DNA of 64,000 bases from Pseudomonas fluorescens (lineage in GTDB: Bacteria > Pseudomonadota > Gammaproteobacteria > Pseudomonadales > Pseudomonadaceae), in NCBI RefSeq assembly GCF_040448305.1, contig NZ_CP148752.1, forward strand, positions 3,720,001 through 3,784,000. Reading direction: 5' to 3'. Of this stretch, positions 47,201-55,020 are shown one piece after another. Below the pieces are notes generated by a model, which had not been told where the DNA came from, made no database searches, and saw only the letters and a program-made list of their open reading frames with translations. Every line of letters starts with the position of its first letter. The first letter of the stretch is position 1. Both the position numbers and the translations under genes were made by a program.

Positions 47201-47278
47201 CAGCTCGAGGGCACTGGAGGCACCGCGCTGGAAGCTGAAGTTCGACAGGCAGTGCAATTCGGCATAGTCGCTGCTCAT
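44201..47278 (-). CDS. dnaE2: Error-prone DNA polymerase DnaE2
   Basis: 1025 aa. N-terminal PHP domain ([20 protein letters not shown]), C-family polymerase core with the palm aspartates in [20 protein letters not shown], and a C-terminal OB-fold ([13 protein letters not shown]). It lacks the C-terminal clamp/tau-binding tail of replicative DnaE1. DnaE2 carries out translesion synthesis and induced mutagenesis with ImuA and ImuB. The ATG at 47278 overlaps the imuB stop by four bases; an in-frame start seven codons upstream lies inside imuB and is less likely. It is the last gene of the LexA2-controlled operon. Confidence 0.96.
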   Translation of the reverse strand: [1025 protein letters not shown]

Positions 47279-48690
47279 GCGAACCAGCCCTGCAACCACA
47301 GCGGGCCGTCCTCACCGACCGCCCGGTAGGCCCAGCCCTGTTGGCCGGCACGGGTTTCGATCAGGTAATAGTCACGGCGTACGTCATCGCCGTCCCACCA
47401 GCCGGACTCGATACGCTCCGGCCCCATGAGGATGCGCGCCGAGCCCTGATGCACGGCCAGCGGTTCAGTCAGCAGCCAGCCCGGCCGTTTCACCGCGACC
47501 GGCGCCGCGCAGGGCTGGCTGTCGGCACTGGCCTGCCACGCGCACTCGGGGCGGTGATCGGCCTGGAAGCGCAAGCCATGCACCGCATCATCCCCCAGCC
47601 GTGCACGCAGGCGTTCGCGCAGTTGTTCCCAGGGCAAGGACTGCTGCGGGCGATCGTCGAACAGTTCCTGATGCTGGGGCACGAAGGTCGGTAAATCCTC
47701 GGCACGCAGGCGAAAGCCGCGCACCGGCGCCTCGACCTGAACCTGCTCCAGCCGCCCCCGGGCCAGTTCGAAGAGCATCGCCGCATCCCGCTCGGCGCTG
47801 AGCAGGCCGACCTTGATGAGCGTATCCGGCAACCCGGCGTGCTCCAGATGCAGGTCGAAACGCTGTACGCCGCTGTCGCGACCGCTGAGGAATGCCGACA
47901 GGTCGCCGGTCAACCGGCGCAACGGAAACAGCAAGGCTTGGTGAGACTGCACATCGAAATTGAGCTCGATACGCACATCAAAGCGATCCGGCGGCAGGTA
48001 GAACGCCAGCGCCAGCCGCCGTAAACCCGAGAGGGCATCCAGATGCTTGAGCACCTGGGCCTCGAAACGCCGGGCCAGGCTATGCCGGGGCAGCGCCTGC
48101 ACCTGGCTCAAGGTGCGCAGGCCCATGCGCGACAAGGCCGTGGCGACCGGTGCTTCCAAGCCGATCCGGTCGATGGGCATTTGCCCCAGGTGATGCTGCA
48201 AGGCTTGATCGTCCGGGACCACCAGACCGTCATAGGCGTTGGCCAGCACCCGCGCCGCCACCGGGTTGGGCGCGGCCACGATGCGGTGCCGAAACCCCAG
48301 TTCGCCGAGCTCACGGCGCAAAAGCGCGTCGAATTGCGGCCAGGCACCGAACAAGCCGAGGCTGGACTCGATCTCGAACACCACGGCCCGGGGGTAATGC
48401 ACGCTGACCTGGGAACTGAAGCGATAGGCCCAGGCAGCGAGAAACTGCTGCCAGTGTTCGATTTCAGCGGCGTCGTATTCGGCCGTGACAAAGCCTTTGC
48501 TCAAGGCCTGTGCCGCGCTCATGGACTGGCCGGGACGCAAGCCCAGCGCCCGCGCCGCACCGTTGACGGCCTGCAGCACCCGGCGCTGGGCCGGGCCGGT
48601 CAGCAGCGCCAGGGGTTCATCGGGATCGGCGCGCTGACGCAGTACTGCGTCCAGCGCCAATTGCGGGAAAAGAATACAGACCCAGCGCAT
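47275..48690 (-). CDS. imuB: ImuB, Y-family-like mutasome protein
   Basis: 471 aa from ATG 48690 (MRWVCILFPQLALDAVL). The fold is that of Y-family polymerases (fingers/palm, a helix-hairpin-helix region RMGLRTLSQVQALPRHSLAR and a little-finger domain), but the acidic catalytic residues of DinB are not where expected, as is known for ImuB. It acts as the hub linking the beta clamp, ImuA and DnaE2. Longer in-frame reading upstream to 49056 is antisense-like and overlaps imuA, so it was rejected. It starts seven bases after the imuA stop. Confidence 0.93.
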   Translation of the reverse strand: MRWVCILFPQLALDAVLRQRADPDEPLALLTGPAQRRVLQAVNGAARALGLRPGQSMSAAQALSKGFVTAEYDAAEIEHWQQFLAAWAYRFSSQVSVHYPRAVVFEIESSLGLFGAWPQFDALLRRELGELGFRHRIVAAPNPVAARVLANAYDGLVVPDDQALQHHLGQMPIDRIGLEAPVATALSRMGLRTLSQVQALPRHSLARRFEAQVLKHLDALSGLRRLALAFYLPPDRFDVRIELNFDVQSHQALLFPLRRLTGDLSAFLSGRDSGVQRFDLHLEHAGLPDTLIKVGLLSAERDAAMLFELARGRLEQVQVEAPVRGFRLRAEDLPTFVPQHQELFDDRPQQSLPWEQLRERLRARLGDDAVHGLRFQADHRPECAWQASADSQPCAAPVAVKRPGWLLTEPLAVHQGSARILMGPERIESGWWDGDDVRRDYYLIETRAGQQGWAYRAVGEDGPLWLQGWFA

Positions 48691-48697
48691 GGCAACC

Positions 48698-49315
48698 TCA
48701 ATGCCCCACGGTGAAGGCAATCGGCGCCGAACGGGCCAGGCCGCCGCGGCACTTGAGCACGCGCAGTTGTGCCGGTCGGGCATCGATGGCAATGCGCAGG
48801 GCCGCTGGCGAAGGGTTGATCGCTTCACCGAGGGGACGATAGGCGAAGGCCAGGGTCTGGCCGGTTTCCGCCGCCACCTGCAAGCGGCGCAAGGCGCGGT
48901 CATCGGCCTTGTGCGGCCAGCACAGCACCGCGCCGCAACTGCCCGAACGCAGGCATTGTTCCGCGGCCCACAGCGCATCGCGCTCGCTGGCCTGGATGAT
49001 CGACAACTGACGCAGATCGACCCCGGCGCCCTGCCACGCCTGGGGATACGGTACATAAGGCGGCGCCACCAGCACGATGCGCTCGCCCGCCGCCGACAGC
49101 CGTGCCAGCGTCGGCCACACCAGTTGCAACTCGCCCACGCCCTGCCCGGCCAACAGGATTTCCGTCAGTGCCGCCTCCGGCCAGCCACCGCTGGGCAATG
49201 CGGCGTCCAGCGCGGCATGCCCAGTGGGTTGCGGGCTGGCAGCCGGTGGCGCAGGCCGGCCCTTCCAGACCTGGCCGCCATTGAACAGCGTATCCAGCGC
49301 AACGACGGCACCCAT
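48698..49315 (-). CDS. imuA: ImuA, RecA-like mutasome accessory protein
   Basis: 205 aa with a RecA/SulA-like core (LDAALPSGGWPEAALTEILL near the N-terminus; GERIVLVAPPYVPYPQAW; CGAVLCWPHKADDRALRRL). This is ImuA, required with ImuB and DnaE2 for damage-induced mutagenesis. Its ATG overlaps the lexA2 stop codon by one base (TGATG), so translation is coupled. Cytoplasmic. Confidence 0.93.
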   Translation of the reverse strand: MGAVVALDTLFNGGQVWKGRPAPPAASPQPTGHAALDAALPSGGWPEAALTEILLAGQGVGELQLVWPTLARLSAAGERIVLVAPPYVPYPQAWQGAGVDLRQLSIIQASERDALWAAEQCLRSGSCGAVLCWPHKADDRALRRLQVAAETGQTLAFAYRPLGEAINPSPAALRIAIDARPAQLRVLKCRGGLARSAPIAFTVGH

Positions 49316-49923
49316 CAGCCTTGCCTCACCAGGCCACAGAACACGCCTTCGATGGCCAGGTCCCGGTCGGCCTCGACAATGATCGGCTGGTAGGCCGGGT
49401 TGCGTGGCAGCAGGCGAACCCCATCGCCGACCCGCTCGAAGCGCTTGATGGTGACTTCGCCGTCGAGTCGCGCCACGACGATCTGGCCATTAACGGCCTC
49501 GGGGCTGCGGTGCACACCCACCAGATCGCCGTCGAGAATGCCGTCCTCGATCATCGAATCACCCCGCACCCGCAACATGTAGTCCGGCACCCGCGAGAAG
49601 ATCGACGGATCGAGCAGCAAGCGGCTGTGCACCTCGGCATCGGCACCGATGGGCGCACCGGCCGCCACCCGGCCGAGCACCGGGATGTCCAGCAACTCCG
49701 GACGCGGCGGCTGCCCGAGCAGGCGAATGCCCCGGGCCTGATTCGGGTTGACCTCGATGAACCCGGCTTCGGTCAGCGCCAGCACATGCTTGCGCGCCAC
49801 GCTGCGGGAGGCGAAACCGAACGCCTCGCTGATTTCAGCGAGGCTCGGAGGCTGACCGTGCTCGGCGATGCGATCGCGGATAAAGGTCAGGATGGCGGTA
49901 CGGCGGGGAGTCAGAGTCGTCAT
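49315..49923 (-). CDS. lexA2: LexA2, SOS repressor of the mutasome operon
   Basis: 202 aa from ATG 49923. N-terminal winged helix (AILTFIRDRIAEHGQPPSLA, EISEAFGFASRSVARKHV), then the Ala-Gly self-cleavage site in GRVAAGAPIGAD and the S24 protease dyad: Ser in RGDSMIEDGI and Lys in ARLDGEVTIKRF. A second, shorter LexA heading imuA-imuB-dnaE2 is characteristic of Pseudomonas. An upstream ATG (49932) is in frame but lies inside the operator, so 49923 is preferred, though the ribosome-binding site is poor for both. It represses its own operon until RecA* triggers cleavage. Confidence 0.93.
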   Translation of the reverse strand: MTTLTPRRTAILTFIRDRIAEHGQPPSLAEISEAFGFASRSVARKHVLALTEAGFIEVNPNQARGIRLLGQPPRPELLDIPVLGRVAAGAPIGADAEVHSRLLLDPSIFSRVPDYMLRVRGDSMIEDGILDGDLVGVHRSPEAVNGQIVVARLDGEVTIKRFERVGDGVRLLPRNPAYQPIIVEADRDLAIEGVFCGLVRQG

Positions 49924-49925
49924 GG

Positions 49926-49939
49926 AGTACATTTGTACT
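49926..49939. promoter_or_regulatory. LexA2 operator (SOS box)
   Basis: AGTACATTTGTACT is a perfect palindrome of the GTAC-N4-GTAC type known for pseudomonad LexA2. It ends two bases before the lexA2 start codon, so the transcript must begin close to the start codon or inside the box. Confidence 0.85.
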
Positions 49940-49990
49940 CTTTTGGCTTTTTCCTGGCAAGGGCCGTCAATCATCTGCCGGGCAGATCAC

Positions 49991-50080
49991 CTGTGGGAGC
50001 GAGCCTGCTCGCGATGGCGTCGTGTCAGTAATATCAATGTCGCCTGACACACCGCATTCGCGAGCAGGCTCGCTCCCACA
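49991..50080. repeat. REP palindrome pair upstream of lexA2
   Basis: Inverted REP cores (TGTGGGAGCGAGCCTGCTCG and complement) between the DUF971 stop and lexA2; the right arm ends one base before the DUF971 stop codon. Confidence 0.9.
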
Positions 50081-50081
50081 T

Positions 50082-50375
50082 TTAGATTGGGGCAGCTTCG
50101 GGGGTGAGTTGCGCCAGGTAGGCCCACGGATAAATCCCCCGCTCATGCCCATCGCTGAAGACCAGTTGCAGTCCATACCCCTGCGAGTGCAATTCGATCA
50201 CCTGAACCCGCCCATCAACCATCAGCGCCATCCCTCGCAACCGAAAGGCTCGGCACTGCGAGCACGGGCACTGCCGGCGCAATTCGGCATGGTCCAGCAG
50301 TTGCTCGCGGCCATCAGGCCAGTTCAGTCGCAACTGCTGTTTGCCGCGGGAATTGCCAATCGCCAGCGGGTTCAT
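50082..50375 (-). CDS. DUF971 (GBBH-like N-terminal domain) protein
   Basis: 97 aa. The sequence RLNWPDGREQLLDHAELRRQ, then CPCSQCRAF and a C-terminal YGLQLVFSDGHERGIYPWAY match DUF971, also found as the zinc-binding N-terminal part of gamma-butyrobetaine hydroxylase. The three cysteines plus the His of DGHERGIYPW can form a zinc site. Free-standing members are linked to Fe-S proteins and sulfur metabolism, but the function is not settled. Its ATG overlaps the HEAT-repeat stop by four bases; it is the last gene of the ABC/redox operon. Confidence 0.88.
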   Translation of the reverse strand: MNPLAIGNSRGKQQLRLNWPDGREQLLDHAELRRQCPCSQCRAFRLRGMALMVDGRVQVIELHSQGYGLQLVFSDGHERGIYPWAYLAQLTPEAAPI

Positions 50376-51334
50376 TGCAGTTGACTCAAGGCAATGCGCA
50401 CGGCCTTGCGCACTTCAGGGTCGCCGTCGTCCTGTGCGCCCTGCAATGCCGCAATGGCCCGTGGGTCGTTCAATTCGCCGAGGGCCAACGCGGCTTCCTT
50501 GCGCAGGTTGCTGATGCGGTGGCCGAGGGTGTCGATCAGCGCTTCGAGTGCAGGTACAAAACGCAAGCGACCGAGGCTGCGGGTGGCGCGCAGTCGCACT
50601 TGCCAGTAATCGTCTTCCAGGGCGTCGATCAGGGCCGGGCCGGCGTCAAGGTGGCCGACCTTGCCCAGAGTGGTGGCGGCTTCTTCGCGGACTTGCCAGG
50701 CATCATCGCGCAAGGCCTGGCGCAGGGCCGGTAGCACTTGTGCGTCAGACGCCAGGCCCAGCGCCCCGGTGGCGGCGCGTCGCACGTCGGTGTCCGGGTC
50801 AGCGCTGGCCAGCCGCGCCAGTGCCGGCAAGGCCTCGAGTTGCTTGAGCCAGCCGAGCACGCCCACCGCCTCGCGGCGCACGCTGGCGCTTTCATCAATC
50901 AGTGCCCGGGCCGCCGCATCGGCGGCATCGGGGCAACGCAACTCGCGCAACGCCCGGAACGCGGCGATGCGCACGCCGCTGTCGACGTGCCCGGTCCACG
51001 GCAGAATGACTCGGCCCGCCGCTTCACTCTTGAGCAGGCTGAGGCTTTGCGCAGCGGCCACCTGCACCGCCGGGGATGGATCCGTCAGGGCCTGGCACAA
51101 CGCTTCGACCACCGGCTCGTCCTCCCAGGCTTCCAGCAGGCGTGCGGCTTCGGCGCGAACGTCTGCAATCGGGTCTTCGGCCAGTCGATCGATCAACCAC
51201 AGCAGGCCGTCCGGCTCCTCAAGATCGGCCAACTCGATCAGTGCGATACGGCGCACACCGGGGTCGTCATCGGTCAGGCGCGGTTGCAGGGCAAGGATGT
51301 CGTCGTTATCGGTTACATCGAATAGTGAGGTCAT
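50372..51334 (-). CDS. HEAT-repeat protein of the ABC/redox operon
   Basis: 320 aa made almost wholly of about eight or nine ~31-residue HEAT repeats of the PBS-lyase type (PIADVRAEAARLLEAWEDEP; ASVRREAVGVLGWLKQLEAL; AWQVREEAATTLGKVGHLDA; YWQVRLRATRSLGRLRFVPA). Such solenoids bind other proteins, sometimes to mature redox enzymes or chromophores. It overlaps the ATPase gene upstream and the DUF971 gene downstream by four bases each, so it is made in step with the transporter. Role here unknown: scaffold or maturation factor for the flavoprotein/ferredoxin pair is an inference. Confidence 0.85.
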   Translation of the reverse strand: MTSLFDVTDNDDILALQPRLTDDDPGVRRIALIELADLEEPDGLLWLIDRLAEDPIADVRAEAARLLEAWEDEPVVEALCQALTDPSPAVQVAAAQSLSLLKSEAAGRVILPWTGHVDSGVRIAAFRALRELRCPDAADAAARALIDESASVRREAVGVLGWLKQLEALPALARLASADPDTDVRRAATGALGLASDAQVLPALRQALRDDAWQVREEAATTLGKVGHLDAGPALIDALEDDYWQVRLRATRSLGRLRFVPALEALIDTLGHRISNLRKEAALALGELNDPRAIAALQGAQDDGDPEVRKAVRIALSQLQ

Positions 51335-52179
51335 AGGGCAAATCGCGGCAGTTTGTTTTCAGGGGGAAGTCCGAGCGGGTTCAGGCGCGGCAGTTGCCGA
51401 CCGTCTTCGTGCCGCAGGAGTTCGAGGCAATGGCGCTTGAGGTGCGAGAATTCAGGACGGGTCACCAACTCCGTGCTGCGCGGCCGGGGGAAGTCCAGGC
51501 GCAGGTCTTCGATGATCCGCCCGGGGCGCGAGCTCATGACCAGCAGGCGATCGGCGAGGAATAGCGCTTCGTCGATGTCATGGGTGACAAACACCACGGT
51601 GGTGCGGATGCGCGTCCAGATGTCCAGCAGCAGTTCCTGCATGTTCAATCGGGTCAGGGCATCGAGGGCACCGAAGGGTTCGTCCATCAGCAACAGGCGC
51701 GGACGGTTGACCAGCACCCGGGCAATTTCCACCCGCTGCTGCATGCCGCCGGAGAGCTGATCGGGCCAACGCCCGGCAAAACCTTCGAGGCCCACCAGGG
51801 CGAGGATTTCATCCGCCGCCTTGTGCCGTTCGGCCTTGCCAACGCCACGCATTTTCAAGCCAAACGCCACGTTGTCGCGCACCGTGCGCCACGGAAACAG
51901 TGTGTGCTGCTGGAACACCATGCCGCGTTGTGGCGATGGACCGGAGACTGCAGCGCCATCGACGTTAAGCGTGCCGGTGCGCGGTTGCAGGTGGCCGGCC
52001 AGGGCGCCGAGCAAGGTCGATTTGCCGCAACCGGACGGCCCGAGAATGCACACGAACTGCCCCGGCTCGATCTGGCAGTCGAGGCCCTGCACTGCTTCGA
52101 AAGCCTCGTGGCCCTCGCCCAGGCTGATCGACAGCCCGCGAATATCGATACGCCCTTCCAGGTGTTGAAAAACGCTCAT
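51331..52179 (-). CDS. ABC transporter ATP-binding protein, sulfonate/nitrate/taurine type
   Basis: 282 aa from ATG 52179. Walker A GPSGCGKST, Q-loop GMVFQQHTLFPW, signature LSGGMQQRVEIARVL, Walker B LLLMDEPFGALDALTR and switch His VFVTHDIDEAL: the SsuB/TauB/NrtD group. The start overlaps the permease stop by one base (TGATG). The C-terminal extension (after ~230, FPRPRSTELVTRPEFSHLKR) is typical. It powers uptake of a small oxyanion-like or sulfonate-like substrate. Confidence 0.92.
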   Translation of the reverse strand: MSVFQHLEGRIDIRGLSISLGEGHEAFEAVQGLDCQIEPGQFVCILGPSGCGKSTLLGALAGHLQPRTGTLNVDGAAVSGPSPQRGMVFQQHTLFPWRTVRDNVAFGLKMRGVGKAERHKAADEILALVGLEGFAGRWPDQLSGGMQQRVEIARVLVNRPRLLLMDEPFGALDALTRLNMQELLLDIWTRIRTTVVFVTHDIDEALFLADRLLVMSSRPGRIIEDLRLDFPRPRSTELVTRPEFSHLKRHCLELLRHEDGRQLPRLNPLGLPPENKLPRFAL

Positions 52180-52961
52180 CAGGCTTTTCCTCGTGGTCGA
52201 TGCCAAGGCGTGAACAGCCCGCCCAGACGTTTGATCAACAGGCTGCTGCCCATCCCGAGCACGCCGATCAGCAACATGCCGACCACGATGTCGGCGTAGT
52301 TCTGGATGGTGTAGGACTCCCAGGTGTAATAGCCGATGCCGAATTGGCCGGAGATCATCTCCGCCGTCACCAGGCAGAACCACGAGGTGCCCATGCCGAT
52401 GGCCAGGCCGGTGATGATGCTGGGCGCTGCGCCCGGCAGAACGACCTCCAACAGGATTGCCCGGCGCCCTGCCCCGAGGCTTTTCGCCGAGGCGATCAGC
52501 CGTGGGTCGACGCCCTCGACGCCGTGCACGGTGTTGAGCAGGATCGGGAACAGTGCACCGGTGAAGGTGATGAACACCATCGACAGCTCCGACGAGGGAA
52601 ACATCAGGATCGCCAGGGGAATCCATGCCACCGCCGGGATCGGGCGCAGCACTTCCAAGGGCGGCAGCAAGAGATCTTCGGCCCATTTCGAGCGGCCGAT
52701 GGCCAGGCCCAGAGCCACGCCGATGATCAGCGCCGCGAGGTAACCGGCGAATACCCGGCCGAGGCTGCTGCTCAGGTGCTGCGCGAGTTTGCCCGAGTCG
52801 CCGAGGCCGAGGGCGGCTTCAATGACCGCCACGGGTGTCGGGATGTTGGCGAAGGTCACCAGGCCGAGGTTCCAGTGGTGGCTGGCGGCGAGTTGCCAGA
52901 ATACGAGGCAGAGCAGCAAGGATGCGGCTCTGGGAATCCAGCGTGAATATGATCGGTACAC
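52179..52961 (-). CDS. ABC transporter permease, sulfonate/nitrate/taurine type
   Basis: 260 aa beginning with GTG at 52961, preceded by GAGAGGAGTAATT; an in-frame ATG at 53024 would translate REP sequence and is rejected. Six helices; EAA-type loop ASAKSLGAGRRAILLEVVLP. Belongs to the SsuC/TauC group. The stop is fused to the ATPase start (TGATG). Confidence 0.92.
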   Translation of the reverse strand: MYRSYSRWIPRAASLLLCLVFWQLAASHHWNLGLVTFANIPTPVAVIEAALGLGDSGKLAQHLSSSLGRVFAGYLAALIIGVALGLAIGRSKWAEDLLLPPLEVLRPIPAVAWIPLAILMFPSSELSMVFITFTGALFPILLNTVHGVEGVDPRLIASAKSLGAGRRAILLEVVLPGAAPSIITGLAIGMGTSWFCLVTAEMISGQFGIGYYTWESYTIQNYADIVVGMLLIGVLGMGSSLLIKRLGGLFTPWHRPRGKA

Positions 52962-52987
52962 AATTACTCCTCTCAACCCGAGAATCC

Positions 52988-53078
52988 TGTGGGAGCGAGC
53001 CTGCTCGCGATAGCGGACTGACATTCAACATTGATGTCGACTGACCCACCGCATTCGCGAGCAGGCTCGCTCCCACAG
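52988..53078. repeat. REP palindrome pair between binding-protein and permease genes
   Basis: Inverted REP cores (TGTGGGAGCGAGCCTGCTCG and complement) within the operon, 22 bases after the binding-protein stop. Confidence 0.9.
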
Positions 53079-53100
53079 GGGATCAGTGGTGTTCTGGGGA

Positions 53101-54507
53101 TTAGCGAACTGCCACGGCCTGGGCTGTGGCATCGGTAAAGTCAAAGACCTTGCCGCCCTGCGCCGTGGCAAATTGCTGGGCCTGGCCTTTGAGCAGGAAC
53201 GCACTCAACTGCCCCTTCCCGTCAGTGGCAAACCACGCCTGGTCCGCCAGCAGCTTGATCCCGCTGTCGCTGGCCTGGGTGTACACCGCGCGGATGTTCT
53301 TGCCTTCCTGTTTCAGCGCTGTCAGCGCGGTAAATGCCGACTCCGCCGAGGCGTACTGGCGGACCTTCGGCTCGCCGCGCACCCAGATTTCCGCCACGTG
53401 GCTGAAGTCGGTGATGGCTTGGCCGCTGGTGGCATCGACGGCCTTGAGCGGCGTCTGCCCGTAACTGGCCAGTTGCACGCTGTAGTCCAGGTTCGAGGCC
53501 TTGAAGGCGGCGCGGATGTATTGGTCGTCGATGAAGGTGTTGAGATCGAGACCGCGATCGGCCTTCTTCAACAGCTTGAGGGTATCGATGGCGGTGCCCA
53601 CGGCCTGACGGTATTCCGGCTTCCAGCTCAGGTCGCGGGTCTGCACACCGAGAGGGCCATGGAACAGGTAATTGACCTCGGCATCGACCCCGGTGACCTT
53701 GGCGATCAGCTCGCTGTATTTTTCCGGTTCAGCCGCCAGCAACTGGTTGGCTTCGATACTCGCCCGCAGGTAAGCGACGACGATTTCCGGGTACTTCTTC
53801 GCATAGGCCTGATCGACCAGCGCACCGTGGAAGGTCGGCGCGTTGGCCTGGGAGCCGTCATAAATCTTGCGGGCGAAACCACGGTTGGGGAACAGTTCGG
53901 CGAATGGCACGAAGTCGGCATGGGCATCGATCTTGCCGGCCTGCAACGCGGAGCCGGCGACTTCCGGCGGCTGGGCGATGATGTTCACGTCCTTGAGCGG
54001 GTCCCAGCCCTGGGCCGCGACGGCGCGCAGCAGCATGCCATGGGCGGTGGAAGCGAACGGCACGGAAATGGTCTTGCCCTTGAGCTCTGCCAGCGACTGC
54101 ACGCCCGATGCGCTTGGCACCACGATGCCGTTGCCGCTGCCCTTGATGCTGCCCGACAGCACGCTGATGAACAGGCTGTGCTTGCCCGCCGTTTCGAACG
54201 CCACGCCGTTGAATGCGCCGGGGAAGTCGGCCATGGCGCCGAAGTCGAGTTTGCCGGCCACCATCTCGTTGGTCAGGGGGGCGCCGCTGGTGAAATTTTT
54301 CCACTGCACCTCGTATTGGACGTCTTTGTAGGGACCATCGTGGGGCAGGTATTTGTCCAGCAGCCCGAGTTCGCGAATCAACAATCCGCCGGCGGCGCAG
54401 TTGATCGTGGTGTCCTGGGTGCCGATGGCAATGCGGATGGTTTCGGCCGAGACCGACAGGGTGAATGAAGCCAGTACCAGACCGGCCAAAGCTGCACGCA
54501 ACATCAT
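53101..54507 (-). CDS. ABC transporter substrate-binding protein, nitrate/sulfonate family
   Basis: 468 aa from ATG 54507, which follows GAGGGGAAACACTC. Signal peptide residues 1-22 (SVSAE). The mature protein is an NMT1/SsuA-like binding protein (TIRIAIGTQDTTINCAAGGL; GKLDFGAMADFPGAFNGVAF; GKTISVPFASTAHGMLLRAV; ADFVPFAELFPNRG). It is longer than TauA/SsuA (about 310-330 aa) because of a C-terminal extension after residue ~330, beginning near VRGEPKVRQYASAESAFTAL, whose role is unknown. Ligand not assignable. Confidence 0.9.
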   Translation of the reverse strand: MMLRAALAGLVLASFTLSVSAETIRIAIGTQDTTINCAAGGLLIRELGLLDKYLPHDGPYKDVQYEVQWKNFTSGAPLTNEMVAGKLDFGAMADFPGAFNGVAFETAGKHSLFISVLSGSIKGSGNGIVVPSASGVQSLAELKGKTISVPFASTAHGMLLRAVAAQGWDPLKDVNIIAQPPEVAGSALQAGKIDAHADFVPFAELFPNRGFARKIYDGSQANAPTFHGALVDQAYAKKYPEIVVAYLRASIEANQLLAAEPEKYSELIAKVTGVDAEVNYLFHGPLGVQTRDLSWKPEYRQAVGTAIDTLKLLKKADRGLDLNTFIDDQYIRAAFKASNLDYSVQLASYGQTPLKAVDATSGQAITDFSHVAEIWVRGEPKVRQYASAESAFTALTALKQEGKNIRAVYTQASDSGIKLLADQAWFATDGKGQLSAFLLKGQAQQFATAQGGKVFDFTDATAQAVAVR

Positions 54508-54647
54508 GAGTGTTTCCCCTCGAATCATTTATAGGATGTTCGTCTCCGCCACGATCAGGGCGCGGTGGGAAACGAGGGGTGTTGTGAATCAGGCGTCCGG
54601 TGGTGGCCGGATGGCTTTGAATATTATTTGAGCAGCCCACGATCCAC

Positions 54648-54738
54648 TGTAGGAGTGAGCCTGCTCGCGATGGCGTCCTTTCAGTCAATGGAGATGTCGC
54701 CAGTGCTGGCTTCATCGCGAGCAGGCTCGCTCCTACAT
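54648..54738. repeat. REP palindrome pair between ferredoxin and binding-protein genes
   Basis: Inverted REP cores (TGTAGGAGTGAGCCTGCTCG and complement), the second REP pair inside this operon. It begins 10 bases after the ferredoxin stop codon on the minus strand. The rest of the 241-base gap up to 54507 shows no gene. Confidence 0.9.
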
Positions 54739-54748
54739 TGATTTGTGT

Positions 54749-54994
54749 TCAGCGCAGCAGGTACGGGATTTCGACTTTCACCGCGCCAGTCGGGCAGTCC
54801 TTTTCACAGGGCATGCAATACCAGCACTCATCGAACGCCATGTAGGCCTTTTGCGTAGCCGGGTTGATGGCCAGCAGGTCCATCGGGCAAACGTCGACAC
54901 ACACGGTGCAGCCCTTGTGGGCGATGCATTTGTCCTCGTCGACAGTGACGGGGGCGTTGGAGCGGAAGAAGATTTCCTGGGCTTGATAGGCCAT
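54749..54994 (-). CDS. AprB-like 2[4Fe-4S] ferredoxin
   Basis: 81 aa. Two cluster motifs: CIAHKGCTVCVDVCP (cysteines spaced 5-2-3, wider than the standard 2-2-3) and CWYCMPCEKDCP (2-2-3). The spacing, aromatic residues around the second cluster and the position next to an AprA-like flavoprotein resemble the beta subunit of dissimilatory APS reductase, without its C-terminal extension. It likely passes electrons to or from the flavoprotein encoded 26 bases upstream. Cytoplasmic. Confidence 0.88.
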   Translation of the reverse strand: MAYQAQEIFFRSNAPVTVDEDKCIAHKGCTVCVDVCPMDLLAINPATQKAYMAFDECWYCMPCEKDCPTGAVKVEIPYLLR

Positions 54995-55020
54995 TTCACG
55001 GTCTCTCTCTTGGGTGATGC

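Noticed and set aside
47275..49056. 593-codon version of imuB starting inside imuA
   Set aside because: The extra N-terminus is Arg/Ser/Cys-rich shadow of imuA; the fold begins at MRWVCILFPQ, start 48690.
51331..52686. 451-codon version of the ABC ATPase
   Set aside because: The extra N-terminus is a frame shadow of the permease; the ABC domain and the TGATG overlap support 52179.
54508..54747. Possible small gene between the ferredoxin and the binding-protein gene
   Set aside because: The stretch is mostly the REP pair; remaining frames lack a start with a ribosome-binding site.
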